From assembly GCA_964466745.1 (NCBI GenBank), contig CAYXOX010000052.1, positions 1 through 18,592 on the forward strand: 18,592 nt of DNA. Reading direction: 5' to 3'. The first letter of the stretch is position 1, and every line of letters starts with the position of its first letter. Below the pieces are notes generated by a model. That model did no database searches. It was not told the DNA's origin and worked only from the letters and a program-made list of their open reading frames with translations. The stretch comes from CAYXOX01 sp964466745 (GTDB taxonomy: Bacteria > Pseudomonadota > Alphaproteobacteria > Rhodobacterales > Rhodobacteraceae). Position numbers and translations under genes: made by a program. This document shows positions 1-6,765 of the stretch, in pieces.

Positions 1-747
1 ATCGACCAGCGCGTTGAAGGTGTGGAAGAATTCCTCCTGCGTGCTGTCCTTGCCCGCGATGAACTGCACGTCGTCCACCATCAGCACGTCCACCGAGCGG
101 AACAGGCCCTTGAAATCCATCATGCGCCGTTCGCGCAGCGACTGAACGAAGCGGTACATGAACTGCTCGGCCGAGAGGTAGAGCACGTTGGCGTCCGGGC
201 GGCGGTTCTTCAGCTCCCAGGCGATCGCGTGCATCAGGTGCGTCTTGCCCAGCCCCACCCCGCCGTAGAGGAACAGCGGGTTGAAGGTCACGGGGCCGCC
301 CTCGGCAACCCGGCGGGCGGCGGCATGGGCCAGCTCGTTGGGCTTGCCCACGACGAAGCTGTGGAAGGTGAAACGCGGGTCGAGCGGTGACGCCGGTATG
401 CCATGCTGGCCACGCTCCTCGGTGCCGACGGACCAGCCGGATGCCGGCGCCGCAGCCGTCGCGGCGCCTTTCGCACCGCCCTCGACCGGCTGCGCCTCGC
501 GTGCCTGGGCCGCGACCTCGAACCTGAGCCGCTGGACGTGTTCGCCGGCGCGGCGGAGCTGATGGAGGATCACGTCCTCGTAGTTCATCCCGACATAGGT
601 GCCGAAGAAGGCGGTGGGGACGGTGAAGGAAGCCTCGGCTCCCTCGACACGATCAAACCGAAGAGGTTCGATCCAGCTCTTGAAGGCCGAGGGCCCGACG
701 ACATCCCTGAGTTCCGCGCATACCTGGCCCCATTGCTCCTGTGTCAT
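1..747 (-). CDS. dnaA: Chromosomal replication initiator DnaA (5' part, runs off left edge)
   Basis: The reading frame from ATG at 747 stays open for exactly 249 codons to base 1, so the C-terminal half (sensor II and the DNA-binding domain IV) lies outside the window. DnaA is the AAA+ ATPase that opens the chromosomal origin. Domain I is residues 1-80 (start MTQEQWGQVC, with the SWIEPL motif near 24). A short Ala-rich linker spans about 81-120. The AAA+ domain begins near 125 with PRFTFHSFVVGKPNELAHAA. Walker A GGVGLGKTH is at 162-170 and Walker B VLMVDDVQFI at 221-230. No better start is visible: the ATG is preceded by a purine-rich GGGGTGACGG. The upstream neighbour is rpsT on the same strand, but a strong terminator lies between them, so dnaA must have its own promoter in the 748-1295 interval. 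Confidence 0.98.
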   Translation of the reverse strand, partial: MTQEQWGQVCAELRDVVGPSAFKSWIEPLRFDRVEGAEASFTVPTAFFGTYVGMNYEDVILHQLRRAGEHVQRLRFEVAAQAREAQPVEGGAKGAATAAAPASGWSVGTEERGQHGIPASPLDPRFTFHSFVVGKPNELAHAAARRVAEGGPVTFNPLFLYGGVGLGKTHLMHAIAWELKNRRPDANVLYLSAEQFMYRFVQSLRERRMMDFKGLFRSVDVLMVDDVQFIAGKDSTQEEFFHTFNALVD

Positions 748-903
748 CCGTCACCCCAGCCCGCTTCTTCTGAACTGCGCCGGAATGGCTCCGTCGCTTC
801 GCGCGGTCCGCACGTCGTCGGTGGGCGGGTTGGGAGCGCCAGTTAACGCCCAGGCATCTCATGCGCAGGGCCGTGCCGCCTGTGGCACCAACATGTCGCC
901 TGT

Positions 904-1082
904 GTGTCGGATCGGTAACAGCAGGATGAACGCGTCCTGCCGCACGCCGACACCGAAAACCCAAACTCCGGACATACGGTGTCGGGACGCCGCGCCACAG
1001 ACGTGGCGCAACCTGCCGCCAGGCGGCTCGCGATGGCAGTCCGGGATGCATTGTTTCACCGGCAGCCACGCACCCGACACCG
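904..1082. repeat. Repeated CCGACACCG / CGGTGTCGG motif upstream of dnaA
   Basis: The 9-mer CCGACACCG occurs at 947-955 and 1074-1082. Its reverse complement CGGTGTCGG occurs at 977-985. A shortened copy, GTGTCGG, occurs at 904-910. The copies at 947 and 977 form an inverted pair with a 21-bp spacer. This lies 150-340 bp upstream of the dnaA start codon. It could be a set of operator sites for a regulator, or chance in GC-rich DNA. Confidence 0.5.
992..1009. promoter_or_regulatory. Perfect inverted repeat in the dnaA leader
   Basis: GCGCCAC (992-998) and GTGGCGC (1003-1009) are perfect inverted arms around the spacer AGAC. The element lies 7 bp from one copy of the CGGTGTCGG motif and about 245 bp upstream of the dnaA ATG. 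It may be a protein-binding dyad or an RNA hairpin. No T-run follows on either strand, so it is not an intrinsic terminator. Confidence 0.45.
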
Positions 1083-1295
1083 CGGAAGAATCGCGCCTCG
1101 GCCTAAACTTAACCGTGTGCACTGGCACTCGGCCGCAAGGCCCGCAGGTGCTTTTCTCCATGTCCCCCCAAGGACGGTGTGAATCGCAAAGCCAAGCTAG
1201 CAAGGGCTCCGCGGCAGCGGCAACAGAAACTCAGCCTTGACTCCGCCTTTACGAAAACGAATCCTGCAACAACCTAAGGTTGATTGAACTTGGCG

Positions 1296-1334
1296 TGATA
1301 AAACGAAAAAGGGCGCTGCGAATCGCAACGCCCT
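1296..1334 (-). terminator. Rho-independent terminator of rpsT
   Basis: On the minus strand an 11-bp stem (arms 1324-1334 and 1310-1320, one G-T wobble) closes a 3-nt loop. It is followed at once by a T-rich tract, TTTTTCGTTTTATC. It starts about 25 bp past the rpsT stop codon. This is a textbook intrinsic terminator and separates rpsT transcription from dnaA. Confidence 0.9.
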
Positions 1335-1358
1335 CCGCACCTCCGAGGCGGGTAAATC

Positions 1359-1622
1359 CTAGCCGATCGCCTTCACGCGGGCGGCGAGGCGAGACATTTT
1401 CCGAGCGGCGGTGTTCTTGTGGAACACCCCTTTCGTCACCCCGCGCATCAGCTCGGGCTGGGCGGCGCGCAGGGCGGCACTGGCCGACTCGCGGTCGCCC
1501 GAGGCGATGGCTTCCTCGACCTTGCGCAGGAACGTGCGGATGCGGGAGCGGCGCGCCTTGTTCACGGTAAAGCGACGCTCGTTCTGGCGCGCGCGTTTCT
1601 TGGCTTGGGGCGAATTGGCCAT
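1359..1622 (-). CDS. rpsT: 30S ribosomal protein S20
   Basis: The 87-residue protein starts MANSPQAKKRARQNERR, the highly conserved basic N-terminus of S20, and ends with FHKNTAARKMSRLAARVKAI, the family C-terminal signature. S20 binds 16S rRNA at the base of the 30S subunit and is a primary assembly protein. Length is normal for the family. The frame stays open six codons further upstream (to 1640), but the start at 1622 gives the canonical MANS terminus. The ribosome binding site is weak (AGAAAG). A promoter candidate lies about 45-70 bp upstream and an intrinsic terminator follows. The rpsT-dnaA order is common in alphaproteobacteria. Confidence 0.98.
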   Translation of the reverse strand: MANSPQAKKRARQNERRFTVNKARRSRIRTFLRKVEEAIASGDRESASAALRAAQPELMRGVTKGVFHKNTAARKMSRLAARVKAIG

Positions 1623-1664
1623 GCTTTCTGGGTCTCGCACTTGACGTGGGAATCTGAAGCCGCG

Positions 1665-1693
1665 TCACTAAGCGAGGCTTCGGGGCAAGTCAA
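1665..1693 (-). promoter_or_regulatory. Candidate rpsT promoter
   Basis: On the minus strand TTGACT (1688-1693) matches five of six bases of a -35 box. It is followed after 17 bp by TAGTGA (1665-1670), a poor -10. The -35 hexamer sits inside an inverted repeat, GGGCA-N7-TGCCC. The site is 43 bp upstream of the rpsT start codon. The position and -35 are convincing; the -10 is weak. Confidence 0.45.
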
Positions 1694-1755
1694 CTGCCCG
1701 CGGCCTTGCGCCCGGCACCTGCGGCGCCGTGGCCCCCCGCCCGCGCATTGCGGCC

Positions 1756-2532
1756 TTACTTGTCGCGGAACTGCGGCTCGCGCTTCTCGCCGAACGCCGC
1801 CATGCCTTCCTTCTGATCCTCGGTCGCGAAGAGGGCGTGGAACAGTCGGCGCTCGAAGAGAATCCCCTCGCGCAACGTCGTCTCGTCGGCGCGGTGCACC
1901 GCCTCCTTCACCGCCATCGCGGTCAGCACGGATTTTTCCGTGATCTTCTCGGCGGCGGCGCGGGCCTCCTCCATCAACTTGCGTGCCGGAACCACGCGGC
2001 TGACAAGGCCCGAGCGCTCGGCTTCCTCGGCATCCATGAACCGGCCCGTCAGGTGCATGTCCATGGCCTTGGCCTTGCCCACCAGCCGGGTCAGGCGCTG
2101 CGTGCCTCCCATGCCGGCAACAATGCCGAGATTGATCTCCGGCTGGCCGAACTTCGCGGTGTCGGCGGCGATGATGAAATCGCAGGCCATCGCCAGCTCG
2201 CAGCCTCCGCCCAGCGCATAGCCGGCCACCGCGGCGATCACCGGCTTGCGGGTGGACACCATCGCATCGTTTCCGGCAGCGAAAAGGTTCTCGGTGAAGG
2301 CATCCACGAAGCTCTTGTCGGCCATCTCGCCGATGTCGGCACCCGCGGCGAAGGCCTTTTCGGAGCCGGTGATGAGAATGCAGCGAACACGGTCGTTTGC
2401 CTCTGCCTCGGCCAGCGCCTCGCGCAGTTCGGCCACCAGCTGCGCGTTGAGCGCGTTCATCGCGTCGGGCCGGTTCAGGGTGATGGTTGCGATGTGATCC
2501 TCGACATCGACGATGATCGTCTCGAAGGCCAT
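1756..2532 (-). CDS. Enoyl-CoA hydratase/isomerase family protein (crotonase fold)
   Basis: This is a 258-residue cytoplasmic crotonase-fold protein, the usual length for a short-chain enoyl-CoA hydratase. Such enzymes hydrate trans-2-enoyl-CoA to 3-hydroxyacyl-CoA in fatty-acid and amino-acid degradation. The oxyanion-hole segment KAFAAGADIGEM is at 59-70 and YALGGGCELAMACD at 105-118. The two catalytic acids are present: Glu112 in GGCELA and Glu132 in QPEINLGIVAGMGGTQRL. Both acids favour a true hydratase over an isomerase or hydrolase. The start ATG has a good Shine-Dalgarno (GAGAAAGG). It lies 59 bp downstream of mutM on the same strand and is probably co-transcribed. This gene next to rpsT-dnaA is a frequent alphaproteobacterial arrangement. 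The physiological substrate cannot be told from sequence. Confidence 0.92.
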   Translation of the reverse strand: MAFETIIVDVEDHIATITLNRPDAMNALNAQLVAELREALAEAEANDRVRCILITGSEKAFAAGADIGEMADKSFVDAFTENLFAAGNDAMVSTRKPVIAAVAGYALGGGCELAMACDFIIAADTAKFGQPEINLGIVAGMGGTQRLTRLVGKAKAMDMHLTGRFMDAEEAERSGLVSRVVPARKLMEEARAAAEKITEKSVLTAMAVKEAVHRADETTLREGILFERRLFHALFATEDQKEGMAAFGEKREPQFRDK

Positions 2533-2591
2533 GGCTGCCCTTTCTCTGGCGAACGGGTTTCAGGGTTAGCAGCCTCTCCGGGCCGCGCAAG

Positions 2592-3461
2592 CTATCTTTG
2601 GCAGGAGGGGCAGTAGAAGGTGGAGCGCCCGGATTGCACGATCCGGCGCACGGTTCCGCCGCATCCCTCGTGCGTGCAGGGCCCGCCCTCGCGCCCGTAG
2701 ACCGCGAAGGAATGCTGGAAATATCCCAGTTCGCCATCGGCCTGCCGATAGTCTCGAAGCGAAGAACCCCCGGCCTCGATGGCCTCGGCCAGCACCGTGC
2801 GAATCGCCGCAACGAGGCGCGCGAGACGCGCCCGCGAGATGCGCCCCGCCTGCCGCCGCGGCGAGATCCCGGCGCGGAACAGCGCCTCGCAGACGTAGAT
2901 GTTGCCGAGCCCGGCGACGATTCCCTGGTCCAGCAGCGCCGCCTTCGCGGAGGTCCGCCGGCCGGCGAGGCGCGCGGCGAGATAGGGCTCCGCGAAGGCA
3001 TTGCCGAGGGGCTCGGGCCCGAGCCCGCGCAGCAACGGATGGGCGTCGCGCCGGGCAGTGTCCAGCAGGTCCACCGCGCCGAACCTGCGCGGATCGTTCA
3101 GCGTCACGCGCAGCCCGTCCTCGAGATGGAGCACGAGGTGATCGTGGGTTTCCGGTGCCCGGTGGGGATGCACGAAGATGCCGAGGCTCCGCGCCGCGGT
3201 ATTGCCGGGCGCGGAGAGAGTGAGGCGCCCCGACATGCCGAGGTGCACCAGCAGCGTCTCTCCCCCGGAGAGTTCTGCGAGCAGATACTTCGATCGGCGG
3301 CCGAGATGCTCCACGCGGCGCCCCTCCAGCCGCTCGGCGAGGCGTTCGGGAAACGGCCAGCGCAGACCCTCGCGGCGCACTTCGGCGCCGAGGATCCGCC
3401 GCCCCTCCATCGCCCCCGCGAGCCCGCGGCGCACCGTTTCGACCTCGGGAAGCTCCGGCAA
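2592..3461 (-). CDS. mutM: Formamidopyrimidine-DNA glycosylase (Fpg/MutM)
   Basis: This is a 289-residue bifunctional DNA glycosylase/AP lyase that removes 8-oxoguanine and formamidopyrimidines. The start codon is TTG (3459-3461). It is fixed by chemistry: the mature N-terminus must be Pro2-Glu3, here MPELPEVETVRRGL, and a GGAGAGAGG ribosome binding site lies 7 bp upstream. Lys58 in GRRSKYLL is the conserved DNA-contacting lysine. The C-terminal zinc finger has Cys262, Cys267, Cys284 and Cys287 in a C-X4-C-X16-C-X2-C pattern, with the catalytic-loop Arg279 in QSGRSTFYC. Everything needed for activity is present. It is divergent from ubiE across an 88-bp gap and followed on the same strand by the enoyl-CoA hydratase gene. 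Confidence 0.98.
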   Translation of the reverse strand: MPELPEVETVRRGLAGAMEGRRILGAEVRREGLRWPFPERLAERLEGRRVEHLGRRSKYLLAELSGGETLLVHLGMSGRLTLSAPGNTAARSLGIFVHPHRAPETHDHLVLHLEDGLRVTLNDPRRFGAVDLLDTARRDAHPLLRGLGPEPLGNAFAEPYLAARLAGRRTSAKAALLDQGIVAGLGNIYVCEALFRAGISPRRQAGRISRARLARLVAAIRTVLAEAIEAGGSSLRDYRQADGELGYFQHSFAVYGREGGPCTHEGCGGTVRRIVQSGRSTFYCPSCQR

Positions 3462-3490
3462 CGGGCACCTCTCTCCAACCGCGGGGCCGC

Positions 3491-3519
3491 ATTGTAACCC
3501 CGTTCCAGCGGCCTATAAG
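3491..3519. promoter_or_regulatory. Overlapping divergent promoter between mutM and ubiE
   Basis: On the plus strand TTGTAA (3492-3497) and TATAAG (3514-3519) are separated by 16 bp, a good sigma-70-type pair 31 bp before the ubiE ATG. On the minus strand the same -35 bases read as TACAAT (3491-3496), a good -10 box about 30 bp before the mutM start, but its -35 is poor. The two promoters would share bases and so could not be occupied at once. Confidence 0.55.
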
Positions 3520-3549
3520 AGGTGGAGCGCACCGCAACGGCAAGGCCCC

Positions 3550-4302
3550 ATGGACGACAGCTCCGAAAGCACAACCCATTTCGGCAACAGGACCGTCCCG
3601 GAAGCGGAGAAGGCGGGCCTCGTGCGGGGCGTATTCTCCTCCGTCGCCAGCCGCTACGATGTGATGAACGACCTGATGTCCGCCGGCGTCCACCGCCTCT
3701 GGAAAGACGCGATGATGGACTGGCTCGCCCCGCGCCGGGGCCAGCGCCTGCTCGACGTGGCCGGCGGCACCGGAGACATCGCCTTCCGCTTCCTGCGGCG
3801 GGCGAAATCGGCCCGTGTCACGGTGCTCGACCTCACGGAGGCCATGCTCACCGAGGGCAGGGCCAGGGCGGAAAAGGCGGGCGTTTCCGCCCAGATCGAC
3901 TGGGTGGTGGGCGATGCGATGGCCCTGCCCTTCGAGGATGCCAGTTTCGACGTCTACACGATTTCCTTCGGCATCCGGAACGTGACCCGCCCGGAAGCGG
4001 CGCTGCGCGAGGCCTACCGCGTGCTGCGCCCCGGCGGGCGCCTGATGGTGCTGGAGTTTTCACGCATTCCCACGCCCATGCTGCAATGGGCCTACGACCG
4101 CTATTCCTTCAACGTCATCCCGGCCATGGGGCAGGCCGTGACGGGCGATCGTGAAAGCTACCAGTATCTCGTGGAGTCCATCCGCCGGTTTCCCGACCAG
4201 GAGCGCTTCGCCGCGATGATCCGCGAAGCAGGGTTCGAGAACACCGCCTACCGCAACCTTTCCATGGGAATCGCCGCGCTGCACTCCGGCTGGAAGATCT
4301 GA
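3550..4302 (+). CDS. ubiE: Demethylmenaquinone/2-polyprenyl-6-methoxy-1,4-benzoquinol methyltransferase UbiE
   Basis: This is a 250-residue class I SAM-dependent C-methyltransferase of the ubiquinone (and, where present, menaquinone) pathway. The family signature YDVMNDLMSAGVHRLWK is at 36-52. The SAM-binding motif I LLDVAGGTGDIAF is at 67-79, the post-motif acid in VLDLTEAML at 92-100, and FGIRNV at 140-145. The C-terminal SGWKI matches the family's ending. The open frame extends upstream to 3178 but overlaps mutM. ATG at 3550, with AAGG just upstream, gives the normal length. ubiB starts 4 bp after the stop, so the two genes form an operon. Confidence 0.97.
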   Translation: MDDSSESTTHFGNRTVPEAEKAGLVRGVFSSVASRYDVMNDLMSAGVHRLWKDAMMDWLAPRRGQRLLDVAGGTGDIAFRFLRRAKSARVTVLDLTEAMLTEGRARAEKAGVSAQIDWVVGDAMALPFEDASFDVYTISFGIRNVTRPEAALREAYRVLRPGGRLMVLEFSRIPTPMLQWAYDRYSFNVIPAMGQAVTGDRESYQYLVESIRRFPDQERFAAMIREAGFENTAYRNLSMGIAALHSGWKI

Positions 4303-4306
4303 AACC

Positions 4307-5842
4307 GTGCGCGGCCCGCACAATATCTGGCGCCTGATCCGCACCGGCGCAACGCTGGAGCGCACCGGCGCCATGGGCGTGGTGCTCGATGCCTTCGATG
4401 CCCCGCCGGCCCTGCGCATCGCGGCGCGGGTGCTGGGCTGGCCGTTCAAGTGGCTCGGCCTGAAGGGCGATCCCGAGATGCCCCCGGCCACCCGCGCCCT
4501 CACCGCGCTGGGCCCGGCCTACATCAAGTTCGGGCAGATCCTCTCGACCCGCCCCGACGTGGTGGGAGACGAGCTGGCCGTGCAGCTGCGGGTTCTGCAG
4601 GACAAGCTGCCGCCGTTTCCCGTCGGGAAGGCGCGCGAAACCGTGGAGCGCGAGCTCGGCGTGCGGATGGCCGATGTCTTCTCGTCCTTCTCCGAGCCCG
4701 TCGCCGCGGCCTCCATCGCCCAGGTCCACAAGGCCACGCTCGCCGATACGGGGCAGCCCGTCGCGGTGAAGGTGCTGCGGCCGGGGATCGAGCGCGCCTT
4801 TCGCACCGACATCGATGCCTTCTACCTCGCGGCATCGCTCATCGAGCTTCTGTCTCCGTCCTCGCGCCGCCTGCGCCCCACCGAGGTGATCGCCCATTTC
4901 GAGGGCGTCGTCCTGGGCGAGCTGGATCTCAGGCTGGAAAGCTCGGCCGCCGGTGAATTCGCCGCGACCACCCGGGACGACAAGGGGATGCGCGTGCCGG
5001 AGGTGAAATGGTTCCTCTGCGCGCGGCGCGTGATGACGCTGGAATGGGCCGAGGGCATTCCCGCCGGCGACGTGGCCAGCATCGAGGCCGCAGGCCACGA
5101 CCGCCGCGCCCTGGGCGAACGGGTGCTCACACTGTTTCTCAGCCACGCCCTGCGCGACGGCTACTTCCACGCCGACATGCACCAGGGCAATCTGAAGATC
5201 TCCGCCGACGGCGAAATCATCATCTACGATTTCGGGATCATGGGCCGGATCGACGAATACACCCGCCGGGTCTACGCGGAGATCCTCTTCGGCTTCATCC
5301 GCAAGGATTACCGGCGCGTCGCCGAGGTGCATTTCGAGGCCGGCTACGTTCCCGCCGACAGGGATATCGACGAGTTCGCCCGCGCCCTGCGCGCCGTGGG
5401 AGAGCCGATCTTCGGCATGGACGCCACGCGCATCTCCATGGCCCGGCTGCTGACCTATCTCTTCGAGGTCACCGAGCGCTTCGGCATGGAAACGCGCACC
5501 GAGCTCATCCTTCTGCAGCGCACGATGGTCGTGGTGGAGGGCGTGGCGCGCACGTTGCACCCGCAGATCAACATCTGGGAGGTCGCGCGCCCCGTGGTCG
5601 AATCCTACATCCGGCAAAGCATCGGGCCGCGGGCGCTGGCGGGCGATCTGGCGCGCACGGCGCGGGTGCTCGCGCGCTTCGGACCGCGCCTGCCCGAGCT
5701 GGCGGAAGCCGCACTCATCGCGCAGGCCCAGCGCGGAAACGACGAGCCGGTTTCCAGGGGCCGCGACTGGCGGCCCGTGCTCTGGATGGCCGCCGGCGCC
5801 GCGATCGCCGGTGCCGGCGCCCTTGCCGGAAGCCTGCTCTAG
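4307..5842 (+). CDS. ubiB: Ubiquinone biosynthesis atypical kinase/ATPase UbiB
   Basis: This is a 511-residue ABC1/ADCK/UbiB-family protein with a GTG start 4 bp after the ubiE stop. UbiB is a membrane-linked atypical kinase-like ATPase needed for the hydroxylation steps of ubiquinone synthesis. The KxGQ motif is at 74-77 (YIKFGQILSTRPD). The alanine-rich nucleotide loop AAASIAQVHKA is at 133-143, where most kinases have glycines. VAVKVLRPGI holds Lys155. The catalytic-loop equivalent is HADMHQGN at 288-295, against the more common HADPHPGN, and the metal-binding DFG is at 308-310. The C-terminus (about 488-511) is one hydrophobic segment, as expected for membrane anchoring. In many alphaproteobacteria coaBC and dut follow ubiB; here a flagellar gene cluster follows instead. 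Confidence 0.97.
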   Translation: MRGPHNIWRLIRTGATLERTGAMGVVLDAFDAPPALRIAARVLGWPFKWLGLKGDPEMPPATRALTALGPAYIKFGQILSTRPDVVGDELAVQLRVLQDKLPPFPVGKARETVERELGVRMADVFSSFSEPVAAASIAQVHKATLADTGQPVAVKVLRPGIERAFRTDIDAFYLAASLIELLSPSSRRLRPTEVIAHFEGVVLGELDLRLESSAAGEFAATTRDDKGMRVPEVKWFLCARRVMTLEWAEGIPAGDVASIEAAGHDRRALGERVLTLFLSHALRDGYFHADMHQGNLKISADGEIIIYDFGIMGRIDEYTRRVYAEILFGFIRKDYRRVAEVHFEAGYVPADRDIDEFARALRAVGEPIFGMDATRISMARLLTYLFEVTERFGMETRTELILLQRTMVVVEGVARTLHPQINIWEVARPVVESYIRQSIGPRALAGDLARTARVLARFGPRLPELAEAALIAQAQRGNDEPVSRGRDWRPVLWMAAGAAIAGAGALAGSLL

Positions 5843-5917
5843 CGCCGAAGCCGCCATCGGTCTGCCTGCGCAGGCACGCGCGCCGGAAGGAAACCGGCCG
5901 CCGGTGGCCGCGCCGGC

Positions 5918-5951
5918 CGGCGGCGGCGACGGACGCCCCTCGCCGCCGCCG
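5918..5951. terminator. Strong hairpin between convergent ubiB and flgD (possible terminator)
   Basis: A perfect 12-bp GC-only-plus-one stem (5918-5929 with 5940-5951) closes a 10-nt loop, 76 bp after the ubiB stop and 149 bp from the flgD stop. No T-run follows on either strand, so it is not a classical intrinsic terminator. It may still act as a 3'-end barrier for either convergent transcript. The rest of the 257-bp gap (5843-6099) shows no gene. Confidence 0.4.
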
Positions 5952-6099
5952 CGGTTCATTCGGAACGGCCGGGGCAAGGACATGGCCCTGGGGTCGGGGC
6001 GAGCGCGTGCGCCGCGCGGTCTGCGGGCAGGCTTCACGGCGCCGCGGGCGCGCCGGGCCGTGGCTGAAAGTTGCCGGTTTGTCGCCGGTCTGCGGCCCC

Positions 6100-6765
6100 C
6101 TAACGGCGTAGCGCCGTCACCTCGGCAGGCGCCACGACCGCCCCGCCCGCAAGCACGATCTGGGGCGCGCCCCCCGCCATCCGCACCTCGACCACGTCGG
6201 CATAGACCTCGGGCGCTGCAGGCGGCAGCGCATCGCCCGAGGCTCCGGCATAGGCCAGCTCGAAGGCGTAGGTGCCCGCGGGGAGCGGCGCCCCGTTCGC
6301 TGCCGTGCCGGCCCAGTCGGCCCGCCCGGCGGAGAGATCGACAGCAAGGCGCTGCCGCTCGGCCCCCGTGGCATCCCGCACGATGAGCTGGGCCGAGGCG
6401 GCGCCCGGGGGAGGCTCCGGCAGATGAAGCACGAGCGGGCTGCCGTCGAACGCCGCCGGCGCGGCGACCCGCGCCTCCATGCCAACCCAGCCCGCCATCT
6501 CGGCAAGCCCGCCCGCCCCCATCTGGGCGGCGAGCCCCTCGAGGAGCTGGTTGGTGCGCACCTGCTGCTCCACCGCCGAGAACTGCGCCAGCTGCGCCGC
6601 GAAATCCTCCGCGGCCATGGGATTGAGCGGATCCTGGTTTTCCATCTGGGTGGTCAGCATCTTCAGGTACATCTCGAAATCCGCGTTCAGCAGCCTTCCT
6701 GATTCGCTCGAGGCGGCTTGCGGGGCAGCGCGGGCGGCCGCGGGCTCGGGTGGGCGGATGTCCAT
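6100..6765 (-). CDS. flgD: Flagellar hook assembly/capping protein FlgD
   Basis: This is a 221-residue FlgD, the scaffold that caps the growing hook and is discarded afterwards. The diagnostic N-terminal block is at 28-70, with ADFEMYLKMLTTQMENQDPL and AAEDFAAQLAQFSAVEQQV. The C-terminal half (about 95-205) has the Gly/Ala-rich beta segments of the FlgD Ig/tudor region, for example LPAGTYAFELAY at 161-172. ATG at 6765 has a good ribosome binding site (AAAGGA, 7-bp spacing). The same frame is open upstream to 7311, but that extension is Arg/Cys-rich and unlike FlgD. It follows fliK on the minus strand after a 539-bp spacer and converges on ubiB. flgE, which often follows flgD, is not adjacent here. 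Confidence 0.94.
   Translation of the reverse strand: MDIRPPEPAAARAAPQAASSESGRLLNADFEMYLKMLTTQMENQDPLNPMAAEDFAAQLAQFSAVEQQVRTNQLLEGLAAQMGAGGLAEMAGWVGMEARVAAPAAFDGSPLVLHLPEPPPGAASAQLIVRDATGAERQRLAVDLSAGRADWAGTAANGAPLPAGTYAFELAYAGASGDALPPAAPEVYADVVEVRMAGGAPQIVLAGGAVVAPAEVTALRR

Larger units (their letters stand above)
748..1295. other. Non-coding dnaA upstream region
   Basis: This is the interval between the dnaA start and the rpsT terminator. I found no credible gene: the open frames crossing it are arginine/proline-rich and have no homology I recognise. It must hold the dnaA promoter (minus strand), but no clear -35/-10 pair stands out. It contains a 9-base motif present three times, a perfect 7-bp inverted repeat at 992-1009, the palindrome CAACCTAAGGTTG at 1270-1282, and a cluster of GANTC sites at 1088, 1181, 1239 and 1259, with a fifth at 1320. 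I searched by eye for DnaA boxes of the TTATCCACA type and saw none, so I do not call an origin here. Confidence 0.7.

Noticed and set aside
599..1240. A 213-codon plus-strand open frame overlapping dnaA and its upstream region
   Set aside because: A third of it lies antisense to dnaA, it has no motif or ribosome binding site I trust, and it crosses the motif-rich non-coding interval.
748..1295. Possible chromosomal origin beside dnaA
   Set aside because: No TTATCCACA-type DnaA boxes or long AT-rich unwinding stretch seen, and in alphaproteobacteria dnaA often lies away from the origin.
1623..1640. Longer rpsT start giving an MRDPES extension
   Set aside because: S20 proteins start at MANS; the extension has no family support.
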